Assembly: GCA_001687465.1 (NCBI GenBank)
Contig: LVLI01000204.1
Location: 107,485-171,484, forward strand
Source of the DNA: Halocafeteria seosinensis
Taxonomy: Eukaryota; Sar; Bigyra; Bicosoecida
Reading direction: 5' to 3'
Length of the DNA stretch: 64,000 bases
The notes beneath the pieces were generated by a model. That model worked only from the letters and a program-made list of their open reading frames with translations, was not told where the DNA came from and ran no database searches. Each line of letters starts with the position of its first letter. The first letter of the stretch is position 1. Shown here piece by piece: positions 23,490-35,350 of the stretch. Position numbers and translations under genes: made by a program.

Positions 23490-26400
23490 ATGCGCATGCT
23501 CGTGTTCCTGTCTAGAACAGGTGCAAGAGGGAGAGAGCGGCGAGTGCTTCCGACTCCTTGCATTCGAATCGATGCATTATGTCGTCCATTTCATAGTCAT
23601 GGAGCTTTGTTCGCTTCCAACAAGAGCTCTATAGGATCCCTATTTTCAGATAGAAAGGAAAACCAGAAGGATTCGTCCTCCCACAGTCAGAAATCGAAGA
23701 AATCACTTGCTGAAAAACTCTTTGCGGATGACAGTAAGAGCCGAAATCGCCCCAAAGGAGGCCCCAATAAGCCTCTTATTGACCAGGAAGCTTTCAACCG
23801 CATGCGATCCGAGTTCGCTGAATTGAGAAAACTCAGGGAGCAGCAGCAACAACAACAACAGCATGAAGGCGGGGGGAAACAACGGAAAGCCTATGGCAAA
23901 ACGAATTGGGGTTCATTGGCATATGAGAATCGTCGAGCAAATACCGAAGGAGCTTCAAGTCGCCCCATGAGGGAGGCGGATCGCAAACGCGAACATTATC
24001 GCAAAATTTCGGAGACGCGCCGTAAAGCTAGGGGACGAGTATTTGATAAAATGGAACGTGAGCAACAAGAGTCGGCCGTGGGCACTGGTGGAGAATATGG
24101 AGGCGACAAGAGGGGTAAACGGGCTACACGAAAACCTTCACAACAAGGTCAACAAGCTCGCAGGGGTATGTTATTTCAAGTTGGTGAAACATCAAGGTAG
24201 AAACAATGTCAGTGTTTATCGTTTTGTTAGCGAACACAGGGCGTATCACAAAAAGGAGAGCGACTCGCTTGTCGCCGAAGGATATACCTGTCATAATCCG
24301 AGATTCCCAAATTAGTGTGGCGGATTTGGCATATGCTATGAGACGAAGAGTCCGAATGGTCCAAAAAAAGTTGACGGACCTCGGAGAAGAGAGCGAGCAG
24401 ACAACCATGCTAGACCCCGACACCGCTGAGCTAATTGCCCAAGACTTTGGGCATCCTGTCAAGAGATACGACTTTCAAGATATCGCCCCTTTAACGCATG
24501 CCGAAAAAAGACAAAAAATAGCAGAAAATGAGAATATGCCACCCAAACCTCCTGTAGTAGCTGTCTTGGGACATGTTGACCATGGGAAGACGACTCTTTT
24601 GGATGTATTGAGAAGTACCAATAGCGCTGGAAATGAAGCTGGAGGTATAACACAAGTGGTATCATCATTTATGGTTGACGTTGAACAAGACTTTATTCCA
24701 GGGGAAGAGCTTTATTCACAAAAAAACAGCAAGGAGCAACCGAGCGCAAAGAAGAAAAAAGCTAAAAAGAAGAAGAAACAGAAAGGGAGTGTAGGTGGAG
24801 GAAATCTGATCACCTTTATTGATACTCCGGGACATTCTTTGTTTTCTAAGATGAGATCATCGGGGGCAAGTGCCACTGATTTTGTCACTTTGGTTGTTGC
24901 AGCGGAAGATGGGGTGATGCCACAGACTCAAGAAGCCGTTGAAATGTGTCTCAACAGAGACCCCCCGATACCAATAGTTGTCGCAGTAACAAAAGTTGAC
25001 CGATTCCCTAACACTGATGAGGCCATCGACCGAATTAGTAAACAGCTCATGAATATTGGATTGCAAACGGACCACTCAGGTGGATCTACTCCTATCGTTC
25101 CGATTTCCGCTATGTCTGGTGATGGTATTCAAGAACTAAAAGAGATGATTCTTCTTCAGGCAGAAGAAATGGAATTGAAGGCTGATCTGGATGGCAGAGT
25201 AGAAGCGCATATCCTGGAGTCTCGAGTAGTGAAGGGTCTTGGCCCGGTGGCAGATGCTGTTGTTCAGTGGGGGACGGTCAAGCCTCGGGACTACGTAGTG
25301 GTTGGAAGCCAGTATTGCCGTGTCCGGTCCTTGATGGATACAAATAACCAACCGCTGAAGGAAGCGAAACCAGGAACCCCCGTAAGGATTGGGACATTTG
25401 ATGATACCGTCTCGGCCAATGATGTAATACTTGGGGTGGCAGACGAGGAGACAGCTAGTCGCATAGCAGAGAAACGAGCTCGTAAAGCAGAAATTTCTAG
25501 GCTACTAGAGGAAGGAAAAGAATTAGATGAAAAGAAAAGAGCCGAAATGGAACTGCAAAAACAACGTAAGAGGAAAGAGCAAGATATCGCATTGCTGCAG
25601 CGACGTGCTAGAAGGAGAAGAGCTATCGAATCCAAAGGTCTTGAAGTCCCTGAGCATTTGCAGCCTCAGAAATGGGAAAAAGACTTAGAAGACGAGCTGC
25701 TTCGAAAGGCTTATGAAACCGGAGGTTCATTCGAGGATGTAGTTGGGCAAGGAGTTGGAGTAGGAGGTAAGTTCAAACAATTTGGTGGCGAAAATCCGTC
25801 TATGGTTGTATGGGATTTGACATGGGTATCCGTTTGAATTGGCAGAGCCCCAGGTACAAACGGTTCCCGTTATAGTTCGCGCGGATAGTAATGGCTCTCT
25901 TGAGTCCCTATGCGATGCCTTGGAGCAGCTTCCGCAGGATGAGGTTAAGGTTCAGGTGGTGCGCAAAGACGTTGGATCGCTATCTGAGGCAGATATTGAG
26001 TACTCCAAAGACACCGGCGCTTTGTTATTTACTTTTAATGTAAAGGTTCCTACTTCGCTCGAACGCAAAGCAGATAGTACGTCGATTAACCTGGAACAGG
26101 TGATAAATGGCTTCCCTGTATGCTCAGTCCTGTTCTTTTTGCAGAAGAAGGAATCGCCATACACGAACATAATATAATATATAAGTTTATAGAGGACATG
26201 GCAAACACCCTCTCCGACTTCTTGCCTCCTGAGGAAGAGAAGGAAATCATTGGCAAGGCCGAGGTTTCTCAAGTGTTCAAGCTTAACACAACGGGTGCAG
26301 GCAAGACTCCAGAAACTGTTGCTGGTTGTAGGGTGCAGTCCGGAGTCCTTCAACGAAACGCTATGTATCAATTAGAGCGTGGTGGAGAAATAATTCAGGA

Positions 26401-26575
26401 GTTCGATTCAGCGCTCTCTTTACGTCGGTTCAAAGAACCAGTGGAGCGAATTGAGAAAGGTCAAGAATGTGGGGTTGCTCTTGGGGAAAAGTTTACCGAC
26501 TTCCAGGCTGGTGATATTCTTACAGCCTTCACCAAGAAGTCGGTAAAACGCTCTATCGCGACTCCTTTCTCTTAG
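23490..26575 (+). CDS. MTIF2: Organellar (mitochondrial) translation initiation factor IF-2
   Basis: This is a bacterial-type IF-2 GTPase that brings initiator tRNA to the organellar small ribosomal subunit. Exons are 23490-24165, 24240-25766, 25846-26076 and 26145-26575, 954 residues. The N-terminus is basic and acid-poor, fitting a targeting peptide, then comes a Gln-run linker. An IF2_N-like region ([19 protein letters not shown]) precedes the G domain: G1 [13 protein letters not shown]2 region GGITQVV, G3 DTPGH, G4 TKVD, G5 SAMSGDG. A roughly 35-residue lysine-rich insert sits between G2 and G3. Domain II, a long charged helix, domain III ([26 protein letters not shown]) and C-terminal beta-barrel ([38 protein letters not shown]) follow. 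Splicing at 26077/26144 restores the [17 protein letters not shown] block. Mitochondrial rather than plastid targeting is inferred. Confidence 0.92.
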
Positions 26576-26619
26576 ACTTTGTGGTACCAGTGGAAAGTAA
26601 CGAAAGAGCAGATGAGGTA

Positions 26620-27050
26620 TGGTGGTCTTCGAACGTGACCGCTGGCGCTCCTACTACCACAAGGTGCATGAGTTCATGTTGATAAACGCTATGACACCCC
26701 ATAGAACCAATCAGTTTACAAAGGTGTCTCCGATTTCGACTTGCAGATTACTCCAAACGGTAGGCCCAAGTGAAGTAAAAGCAGTAACCATTAAGGCAAG
26801 CATAAATGGTTTCAGGGAAGCTTCCGGCTGATTTGTAATTGCAAAAGCAACAGGAAACATTTCCTCCGATGGTGCAGTGTTCGTAACGTTACCGGGTAGT
26901 GAACAGTGCGAAGCACTTTGCTTAGAACAAGGAATTCTTGAAGGAAATGTACAGGAGTACGGTATTTCCGCCAGCAATAAATGCGGCATTAATCCCGAAT
27001 CTCAGGGTAACCATGGCAGTCTACAGAATCCTCGAATCAATGTTTACTAT
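26620..27050 (-). pseudogene. Decayed partial copy of the DASS/SLC13-type transporter
   Basis: On the minus strand, bases 26825-26715 encode a stretch close to the C-terminal part of the intact neighbour: MFPVAFAITNQPEASLKPF here against MFPVALAIAKQAEAPLKPF there. Nucleotide similarity continues through the stop and 3' flank, since both copies share CTGGCGCTCCTAC and ATGACACCCCAT blocks near 26645-26700 and 27570-27625. The copy lacks the N-terminal two-thirds, has lost the GYPTN motif and ends early in altered frame. It lies between the IF2 gene and the intact transporter, in the same orientation as the latter. Confidence 0.75.
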
Positions 27051-27590
27051 CGCTTTCTTTGAACATGCTATTCGCTGTCCTGTAATCGTCATGTCCACTT
27101 GAAACGTTTTCATTCCTAATTCCTTGAGTATACGAACGTCGCACATATTATGCGACAGTTTTAAACTTGTCTTGTCCAAAACCTTGTTCTATATTCAACA
27201 TGAGCAAAAAAGTGCGGTGGGTCCATTTCAAATTGCAGAAACGAGCGCAACCAATGGGATGAAGCTTGCGAACTCCTTACTGGGACTCCACGATTTAGCT
27301 GGGAACGCTAATCTAGAATCACACAACCCCCTCTGAAGTACCCATTCCCGGGCCCAATTCCACACTGGCTGTCTTAATTATCAAGAAATACCATTCTGTT
27401 TCCCAATTGTATCATAAGGGGATCCGGTGTAGACTCGATTAGATAAAGCACGCAGATGTGTACCGTGAAATCGTTTCCAGTCACTGCAGAATGTTACGTG
27501 GGCACCACTATGGGGAACTTGCGCTAGACAGGATCCGCAAACAACAGAACTTTAACATTGTAGATATGTCCTGGCGCTCCTACAACCGGA

Positions 27591-29138
27591 TCAATTCATG
27601 TGCATGAGTGTTATGACACCCCATTGAACCAACCATGTTACAAGCGCCAGTCCGACTCCGACTCTAAACATTTCTGGCTTCGTTACTCCCCCGAATCGGA
27701 GGGCAAGCATATTCGTCGGATATCCAACGGGAGAAGCAAAAGAAGAGGAGGCAGTAATCATCAAACCAAGCACAAACGGTTTCAGTGGAGCTTCCGCCTG
27801 CTTCGCAATTGCTAGAGCAACAGGAAACATTACCGCCGCTGCAGCAACGTTCGTAACGAACTCTGTCAAAACAAGCACGAAAAACGTAAAAATTCCCAGA
27901 GAAAGTATTGGGTTTCCTCCAGAAATAGTGAGAATCACGGTCCCAAGTGTGGTGCCGATTCCTGAATTGTCCACTGCTTTTCCCACTGCCAGCATTGCCG
28001 CTATCACGAGTAACACTGATGGTTTCTGTTTCGAGAAAACTATATCTTTGTCGATGAAACCCAAACCTATGAGGATCAGAGCCATGATCAAAGACACAAT
28101 ACCTTGATCAAGTAGGCCCACCGCAGAGACGGAGATCCATCCAACGAACACCACGACGGGGATGTTTTCCCAGAGAAGCTGTTTACTGCAAACTGTCCCG
28201 CGAGATTTAGTATTGTCCTGCTCCGTAGTATTTCCATCAGCAGCAGCTCCAGTAGCCCCCTTAGTATTAGCTGCGTCCTCAGAAGTGCCTTCCGGCGTAT
28301 CTTCACCATCTCCGTTCGTGATTGTTGGGTCCGTCTCGGATCCTGCCTGTTCTATTGCATTGTGATCTCCTCCACACCCAGTGAATTTATCCCTTTTGTA
28401 TAACGTTGCTGATTTTTCTTCATCGGTATCGTCTTCGGAGAAATCAGCTTTCGGATTCGAGTCGGTAGTTTCTGCGGTCGGATCTGAATCAGTGAGAGTG
28501 ACATTGCCTCGTAGAACGGACGCAAGAACCAATGTGTAACACATGATACCTCCAAACACGGCTGCTCCTACCATAGAAAGTTCCCAAATGCGAACTCTCG
28601 CTAAGCCTTCCTGATCCAGTAGGTCCTGGACGACGAAATGCGTTGACGTCCCGAGGGTCGACAGCATCCCTCCGCCAATACACGCGTACGACAATCCGAC
28701 AAAGGCCCATCGTGGAATCGCCCTGAATTCTTCAGCGGTGGTCCACGCGTACAGCGCTTCGCTAACTAACATGTACAGTGGAATGTTGTTGGTGAAGGCC
28801 GAGATGCATCCGGACATGAACATGATGGGAACCAATCGCCTTCGACTGAGGACTCGTATATCCGACCGCGAGGGCAGTACTGCCTCTAAACCCTTCCTAA
28901 ACGGCGGCGTACGCTGCAATGCGCCTACTGTAATCGTCAGAGAAGCGATCGTTAACACACTGGAACTGCCAAATCCCTCAGTCGTGGTATCCGCCGAGAT
29001 TATTCCCAGCAAGTGCAGAAAAATCGCCACCGAAACGCAGATGAAATGAGGGGGGATCGAGGTCAGAGTGACCCCTACAAGGAGAAATACAACTGAGATG
29101 CCGACAATGAGCTGGGATGCCAAACTTTCGGGCTCCAT
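27591..29138 (-). CDS. DASS/SLC13-type anion (sulfate/carboxylate) transporter
   Basis: This intronless protein of 515 residues belongs to the divalent anion:sodium symporter/citrate-permease superfamily, like the algal SAC1/SLT sulfate transporters. The ATG at 29138 starts MEPESLASQL. There are about 10-12 hydrophobic segments in two inverted halves, with hairpin signatures TNNIPLYMLV in the first half and TNVAAAAVMFPVALAIA in the second, then the GYPTNMLAL motif typical of this group. A large acidic Ser/Thr-rich cytosolic loop (about 28190-28500) separates the halves; the citrate-permease-like members usually have TrkA_C domains or a linker here. It sits in the plasma or an internal membrane. 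The substrate cannot be told from sequence alone. Confidence 0.8.
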   Translation of the reverse strand: MEPESLASQLIVGISVVFLLVGVTLTSIPPHFICVSVAIFLHLLGIISADTTTEGFGSSSVLTIASLTITVGALQRTPPFRKGLEAVLPSRSDIRVLSRRRLVPIMFMSGCISAFTNNIPLYMLVSEALYAWTTAEEFRAIPRWAFVGLSYACIGGGMLSTLGTSTHFVVQDLLDQEGLARVRIWELSMVGAAVFGGIMCYTLVLASVLRGNVTLTDSDPTAETTDSNPKADFSEDDTDEEKSATLYKRDKFTGCGGDHNAIEQAGSETDPTITNGDGEDTPEGTSEDAANTKGATGAAADGNTTEQDNTKSRGTVCSKQLLWENIPVVVFVGWISVSAVGLLDQGIVSLIMALILIGLGFIDKDIVFSKQKPSVLLVIAAMLAVGKAVDNSGIGTTLGTVILTISGGNPILSLGIFTFFVLVLTEFVTNVAAAAVMFPVALAIAKQAEAPLKPFVLGLMITASSSFASPVGYPTNMLALRFGGVTKPEMFRVGVGLALVTWLVQWGVITLMHMN

Positions 29139-29543
29139 CTTCAACTTGCTTCCGATTTCTCAAACCCCATATGATAGGAAAACAAGGCGACCAAATGAGA
29201 TGAATTATACCGCTGCAACAAACTTATTTCTCTTTGAACATCTCTATTTCAACGAGATAGTCTGGTGCTAGAGACAAACGTGAAGTGGCGGTTTTTCTNA
29301 CGTCGCGTCGCACCGTCGCACGAGAACGCAACAATGTCACCAACTACAAATTGTTGTAGCAGGGTCCAGACTTCGCCTTGTAAGCTATCGATGCTGGAAC
29401 AATGGTGATACTCAGTAGCTAGTGTTGAAATACGACGAGTTCATTCACATATTTTTGTACCTACGTACAACCTACGCAGTCTATTCACTCGTTGGTAACC
29501 CCTGGAAATGGTGGTACAGCATACGGTACCACCTCAACCTAGA
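29139..29543. other. Spacer with one ambiguous base
   Basis: This short intergenic stretch lies between the transporter promoter and the RPN13 3' end. One base near 29300 is undetermined (N), next to a CGTCGCGTCGCACCGTCGC stretch. No gene was recognised. Confidence 0.4.
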
Positions 29544-31310
29544 CTAAGCTCCTCCGTTGTTGCCATCGTTATTATCTCTTTGCTGGTCATTGTTGCCAGT
29601 GCTTCTATCTGCACTGGATTGAAGAGCTCGGATAAATGCTCCCACTGAATCGCCTCGAGAATTCTGCTCTGCTCCATCGGCCGGATCCAAGCCAAAGTTC
29701 TGGAAAATTGCATTGAAGTTCTCAGTCTGTAATGCAGCGGTCAAGGAGCCTAGTGACTGTTGAAACTGCGGTGAGTGAATTGCTTGGAACAAATGCTCCG
29801 AATCTTGTAACCCTTCCGGCAGTAACGGGGTCAAGCGTTGCTGTAGATCAGGACGGTCCCGGAGAAGTTGAGCCACTTTGTCAGTATCCACTACTCTCAC
29901 CAATGACGGTTGAACAGGTTGCTCAGTTTGCATGCCCTGTAGAGCTTGCTGCATCGCGGATTGCATCATCTCCAGAGATAAACCTTGTGAAGCCTGCTGC
30001 GATGTGGACTCTGATGAGGCAGTTGTTGCATTGGTGCTCGTACCCAAGGCCGAACCTGTGGCCAAAAACAAAAAACAAATACAGGTGAGCCACAGGGGAA
30101 CCAATCAAGGCTCGTTTTCTACTATACTGTTGTGCATTTTGTAACCCTCTTTACCCAGAGGTTGGGTCACTATCTGTTCTATCTGGGGCATTATTGTTGC
30201 CACCAGAGCCACTATTTGACGTACTTGTATTTGTATTGGTCCCACTCGTCGTTTGATTGCTGTTTCCACTCGATGTCTGAGACTGACCCGTTGTGGCTGA
30301 AGCACCACTGTCCCCTTCTGCCTCCTGCAGAGACATTGCAATAGCTGCCTCTAACGCTGCATCATCGTCTTCTCCTTCGCCCATCGACAGATCTGGTTGT
30401 TGCTGCTGCTGTTGCCCCTGCTGCTGGCCTTGCTGCCCCGAGAGAGCATTTGCTTGTGTAGACCCACCCCCTTGTATCATCTGTAGTGCCTCTTGCAAAC
30501 TCTGTGTTTGCCTCTGTTGATTAGGACCTCCTTGTTGTTGGCCTTCCCCTGCAGATTGACTATTCTGTTGTTGCACTCTCTGTGGATTTTCCATCGCTTC
30601 TTGAAGTTTATTAATTAGCTCTCCATCTTTATCGGATTTCGGTTCTTGCATCCAAAAGAATATCTGTTGCTGTTGGCCACCCAGGTATCTGAACCTATAT
30701 ATGCGATCTCCCTCGCGTCCCGAATCAACTTTTTCCACTTTGGCGTCCCCTGGAAATACCGACCATTCCTGCAAGCAGCAAGAGCAGTATTAATCGTTTC
30801 ATCTTATTTCTTGAAAATTTCGGCCACAAATTTACCGCACTTACCACTTCCTTCGACCCACTTGCACGATTCTTCCAGATGAATTGTGGGATGCCTTCCC
30901 GATTCTTCTGTAATAAGATTTCCCCTCGACGACGATCGGGTGCCAGTTTAAGTTTCGGTCCACCGTTCACTTTATCATGATGCATTATGCCGGCGCGGAA
31001 TGAAACCAACGGGGACTGTAAGGGTCAAAACAATAAATGACTTCCCCTTCACAAAACTACAAAAAGCGTGGGTGAATCCAGGCTCCCTAGACTGTCGACC
31101 AGCGGGAAACGACAAAAAAAGGCCAGGTACTGTCAGCCTCGAAACAAGGCAATTGGGCCTCCAATTCATGACCATCACACCATTCTCGTGAGAGCAAGAA
31201 ACACCATCATGTTTGCTACATACCTCACCCTGCTGTCCACCTCCTGCAGCTTGGCCTTGCTGCATTTGGCGCATCATAGCCGCCAACATGTCATTTCCTC
31301 CCCCACTCAT
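29544..31310 (-). CDS. ADRM1: Proteasomal ubiquitin receptor RPN13/ADRM1
   Basis: RPN13 docks on RPN2 at the 26S proteasome lid/base, binds ubiquitin through its Pru domain and activates the deubiquitinase UCH37 through its C-terminal DEUBAD domain. Exons are 31310-31224, 31015-30845, 30768 to about 30178, and about 30055-29544. The Pru domain is spread over exons 2 and 3: SFRAGIMHH, LAPDRRRGEILLQ, PQFIWKNRASGSKEV, then VFPGDAKVEKV and QIFFWMQEPKSDKDGEL, matching the family's FFWMQEPKTD core. A long Gln/Asn/Ser-rich linker follows. The last exon has the DEUBAD region (VDTDKVAQLLRDRPDLQQRL, LLPEGLQDSEHLFQAIHSPQ). The exon 3 donor is the least certain: the frame fits best if splicing uses a weak GTGACC site. 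Confidence 0.9.
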
Positions 31311-31560
31311 TTTCTCGTGCTTTATTTTGTCAATTTGCAGCCACCACACTACTTCCCGACGATATACATAAAAATACTAATTGACTATTTAGAAGAGACC
31401 GTCATTTCTCCTTTAATACCCCACACTGTGGGGCAGATTGCTGATATTGAAGTTATCCGGGCCGACGGCCCGGAGGCACGCCACGCCACGCCGACTCAAA
31501 AAGGCGTGGGGAGCCTGTGTCGACGTTTCCGAGCGCTATACCGGAGGTAGGCGTGTTCAG

Positions 31561-32131
31561 ATGGCATCCTCCACGCACCAGAAAGATGCCTCTATGCATG
31601 AGGCTCCCGGCGGGGACGGACAGCAGCCGGAAAACCAGGATAATGACGTGATGTTCGAAAAAATCTGTGTAAGTAACAGGTGAATGACGCCGAAATCGCC
31701 GTATATGTCCTTATTTTCGGCTTTTGGGCTCCTTCAGATTCCTTCTCCGGGAGAAGGCGCTGATCCGAAGCTGCATGAAGTGTATCAGGAGCTTATGGAC
31801 CATATGAAGTACGCTGAAGAGCATCAACACCACCCTCACAGAAGTGGAGAAAGCTCCACGGACAGGCGTACAAAGCTAAATGAAGCCGAACGCCCCGATT
31901 ACTTTAGTAATTACACCTTAGGGCAATTGATGGGCCATTTCGAACAGATGGAACAGGAGAAAGGGAAACTTGCGAATGAGGAAGGTAAGTGCCGCTCTGG
32001 ACTTGCAACTCTACTGGCTCGATCAATAGTTCGATTTTGATCATTATGCAGATGAGGAGTTGCAAAGGATACAGGGATTGGGTCTTTTCAATAAAGCCAC
32101 TGAACAGGAAGAACATACACAAGGAAGTTAA
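31561..32131 (+). CDS. Small acidic protein of unknown function
   Basis: This is a 144-residue protein I do not recognise. Exons are 31561-31668, 31738-31984 and 32052-32131. All junctions keep frame with GTAAGT donors and CAG acceptors, which is good evidence for a real gene. It is polar and acidic, with a His-rich patch (HQHHPHR), a YSN/YTLGQLMGHFEQMEQEK helix and a Glu/Gln-rich end. There is no signal peptide and no membrane segment. It is head-to-head with RPN13 (251 bases between start codons) and could share its promoter. Confidence 0.6.
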
Positions 32132-32271
32132 ACCAATTGGAGCTTGCTTGACGAGCCCATCAGGACTCGCTATTCACCACCACCAGGGCCCAAGGCTTGA
32201 ATAACGGATGTCTTCGGCAAAGCAAAAATAGCAACAGAATGAACCGTTTCCGTTCTCCACCGAATGTTTAT

Positions 32272-35032
32272 TTATTCTTCATTATACTCGTTCTGGGTCA
32301 GTGCATTCTCAAGCATATTGAGTACATCATCTATTTCTCCAGATTCGTTGAGCGACGTCTCGTAAGTATTGGGCACATTTTCTTTTTGAGACAGAACGTT
32401 ATCGTGCGCCGCATCGGCTATGCGACTTTCGTAGAAGGAATGCGAAGCGTGGCTCGTGTTGAAACTCGAATGTCTACTAGAATAGACATCTTGAGCAAAG
32501 CGTAGTAACCTGCTGCGAGCCCATTCATCAGCACTTGTAAACGCTCTTCTTTTAAACTCGGAGGTAGCAATGCTACTCTTCGCCTGAGCATTCTTCTTCT
32601 GCGCGTCTCTCTGCACGGATGTAGTCTTTTTTACATACGCAAGTCGATCCTGAGCCCGTTGCAACCTTTTCCATAAATGCTGCACCTTATCCGAAACCGC
32701 TGAGAAAGCATCCTCGAATCGCTCGAACGAATCATTCAACAAAGAGACAATCGACCGTTCTGGCCTAAGAGATGTTGCCACTGAATCTTCCTTGTTTTCC
32801 AAAGACTTACATAGAGCTAACAAATACGAGCTACGCTGTTTCCACCGTTCTATCTCTTCCTTCATATCTTCGTTTTCTCTTGACAGCGAATCCTCAGATA
32901 ATTTGGTCTTTTCAGTAAGTAGACTATGCACGAACAGGCTATTCACTGGCCCTGTTGCTTGATTCCAACGCCGTCCCACACTTTTTGACCTCTGTTCGGT
33001 CAATCGGTTCCCCCCTTCAACGTCCAAAGCTCTGAATTGAAGCGACAAGCTGTCCTTAGAATCATCGTCATCACTTGCGGGTCGGCTAATAGGTGCTCCT
33101 GAAAGTTTCATTAGAGCCGCTTTTGAAGCCTTCACGTTTTCAAGCTTCTCTCTTGTGTCCTCGATTTGTCGCTCTTTGAGCTGGACTTCCTCTTTCGACG
33201 CCTCCAGTTGTTCTCGCAATTTCCGCATTTCAGCGCCTTCAGATTCACTACTTGTGTTCACCCTTCCGTCGTCCGCATTCATGCGCTGTGCAGGGGCATA
33301 GTTCGCAGAGCCCGTGAGAAGATTTATCCTTTCTCGCAGCGAATGAAGCTCGCTAGATTGTTGGAAGATGACCTTCTTGTTCGTCTCTCGCCGCTGTTTC
33401 AAGTAGGTAATGGCTTCCTCTGCATGCCTCAATTTTTGCTGCAGGTTCTCACACTCCTTCTCCTTCTGTGTAGCACGTACTTCCGCTTCGTTCCATCGCT
33501 TTTCGTAGTCTTCGATGGCATCTTCCGCATTTTTCTTTTCACAGTCTATTCTGGCAACGGTTTCCCTCAACTCGGACGCATAATTGGATATCTCCTCAAC
33601 ATGCGCTTGCGCTTGCTGCTGCTTCGATTGGTTTAAGGAGTACTGAACATTAATATACTCGTTAAGCCTGGATATCTCTTGTTTCAAGTTGGCAATCGCA
33701 CCTTCTCCTCCATAGTTATTCATGTATGACAGGTTAGACTTGAGTTCTTCCCCTTGCTCCTCCATCTGGCGAAGCAGTCGTGATAATTTTCGATTTTGCG
33801 AAGCCGCATGGTCTAAGGCCACGCCCCTGAACTCACGAAGAGAGGGTACCAATTCTTCTAGCTCCTCGGCGGTAAGACTCTTCTCATGGCTGCCTGGCTT
33901 CTTTTCGTGCCCGAAATGGCTGAGGCAATGCTTAAAGAATGCTAACTCCTCTGTAAGATCTGAAACCCTTTCTTGGGCGGAATACAAAAGCGAATTACTG
34001 CGTGAGTATTTGACACGTAGTTCTCGATTTTCCTCCATTGCGGTGGACAGCTGATCCAAAATGGATCGGATAACGATTGCAGATTGAGATAGTCCAGCTC
34101 TCAGGCGATTGTTATCAGCTGAGGCAGTGGGCATGAATGAAGCAATGAGCTTTTCAGGGTCTGTAATCCTCCGTTGATGGTCATCTGTGAGGGTAACAAT
34201 TTCAGGTATGGCATATAAATCCGGGTTCTTCGGCTCCTCTCTTGCAGGCGAAGCGACCTCTTTCCCTTTAGATGACCGTAGTGGAGAGTTGCTGCATGGA
34301 GGAGGATCATGAGCATGCTCTCGTGAATCATCCCGAGATCCGGCTTGGTCGATTTCCTGTGTTGCAGAGATCCCTTTAGAATAGGCGTAGTCTACGAAAC
34401 CCAAATATTGGCTCTCCTGCAATGGTTTCGCCTCCTCTCCACTTTGTGTCGTCTGTCCATGCGATTTCGACTTTGTATGAGTTTCATTAAGGGCGCTATA
34501 CTGCCTTTGACAGGTCAAATGGTGTTCCTGTTGTAATACCTGACTTTCCCAGTCCTCTGCCGTATCTAGGTTGTCGGTCTGCGTTTCAGGTGCCGTAGAC
34601 TTCTCATGTGATGGGAAGGGCTCTTTCCTCGGCATGTTCAAGACCATTTTCCGTCGTGTGGGAATCTCTTCCTCTCCTTGTTTTTCCTCCTTCTCCGTTT
34701 CCTGCTCTGCATTTTCGTCATAATCATAACTTCTGTACAGGACACTGGATTCGACCTCTTGGCTGTAGCGTTCACCTCCGTCGAGGTCGTATGATATAAA
34801 CTCTGCACCATTTCAAAGATAATTGTTAAACCTTGATAATGCACGCATCGTCTCTAAAAAGGATAAAGGCAACCTTACCTCCGTCATGAATGGATAATTC
34901 GTCCAACATATCGTATACAAGATTTAAATCCTGCTGGTGGTACTTCTCCTGAGCTTCATCATCCCAAAAACTCGTTCTCTCCCCTTCGTAGCACAACGAT
35001 GAGGGCCTTTGCGCCGACGCACAGGCGCTCAT
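32272..35032 (-). CDS. Long coiled-coil protein
   Basis: This is an 894-residue protein. Exons are 35032-34879 and 34802-32272; the junction keeps frame. The N-terminal quarter is polar and acidic without clear structure. From about residue 275 on, long heptad-rich helices dominate: RELRVKYSRSNSLLYSAQER, LTAEELEELVPSLREFRG, LREQLEASKEEVQLKERQIE. The tail is Ser/His-rich. The build resembles centrosomal, basal-body or Golgi tether proteins, but no family-specific motif was recognised, so no name is given. The start codon lies 318 bases from the divergent membrane-protein gene. The stop is 140 bases from the convergent small-protein gene. Confidence 0.7.
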
Positions 35033-35350
35033 AATTGCTCTGTGTGGATGGGAGACCGAATACGTCAAGAAACAGACAACACGGAAGGAAAAACTTTTTG
35101 GCACAATTCAAAACGACGCCGGGCGCGTTGCCGGGTTCTTTGTGAAGTTGGAAGGTTTTCGTCTCACCAGGAATTTCAGAGACAGCGCCGGGACCGAGAC
35201 TGTTATACACGAGGAGGGATGGGACGTTTATTTGGTGTGAAATAGTCGGTGTGCTGCCATGGTGCCGAGAGTGGATCTTGAAAGTGCCGTGCGGGATGCC
35301 TATTTGCTTGTACACCGCGTCATTCTGCACGAAACCTGGAAACAGCAGTT

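Noticed and set aside
23843-23866. CAG/CAA repeat as a notable microsatellite
   Set aside because: A short mixed glutamine run in the IF2 linker, common in such linkers.
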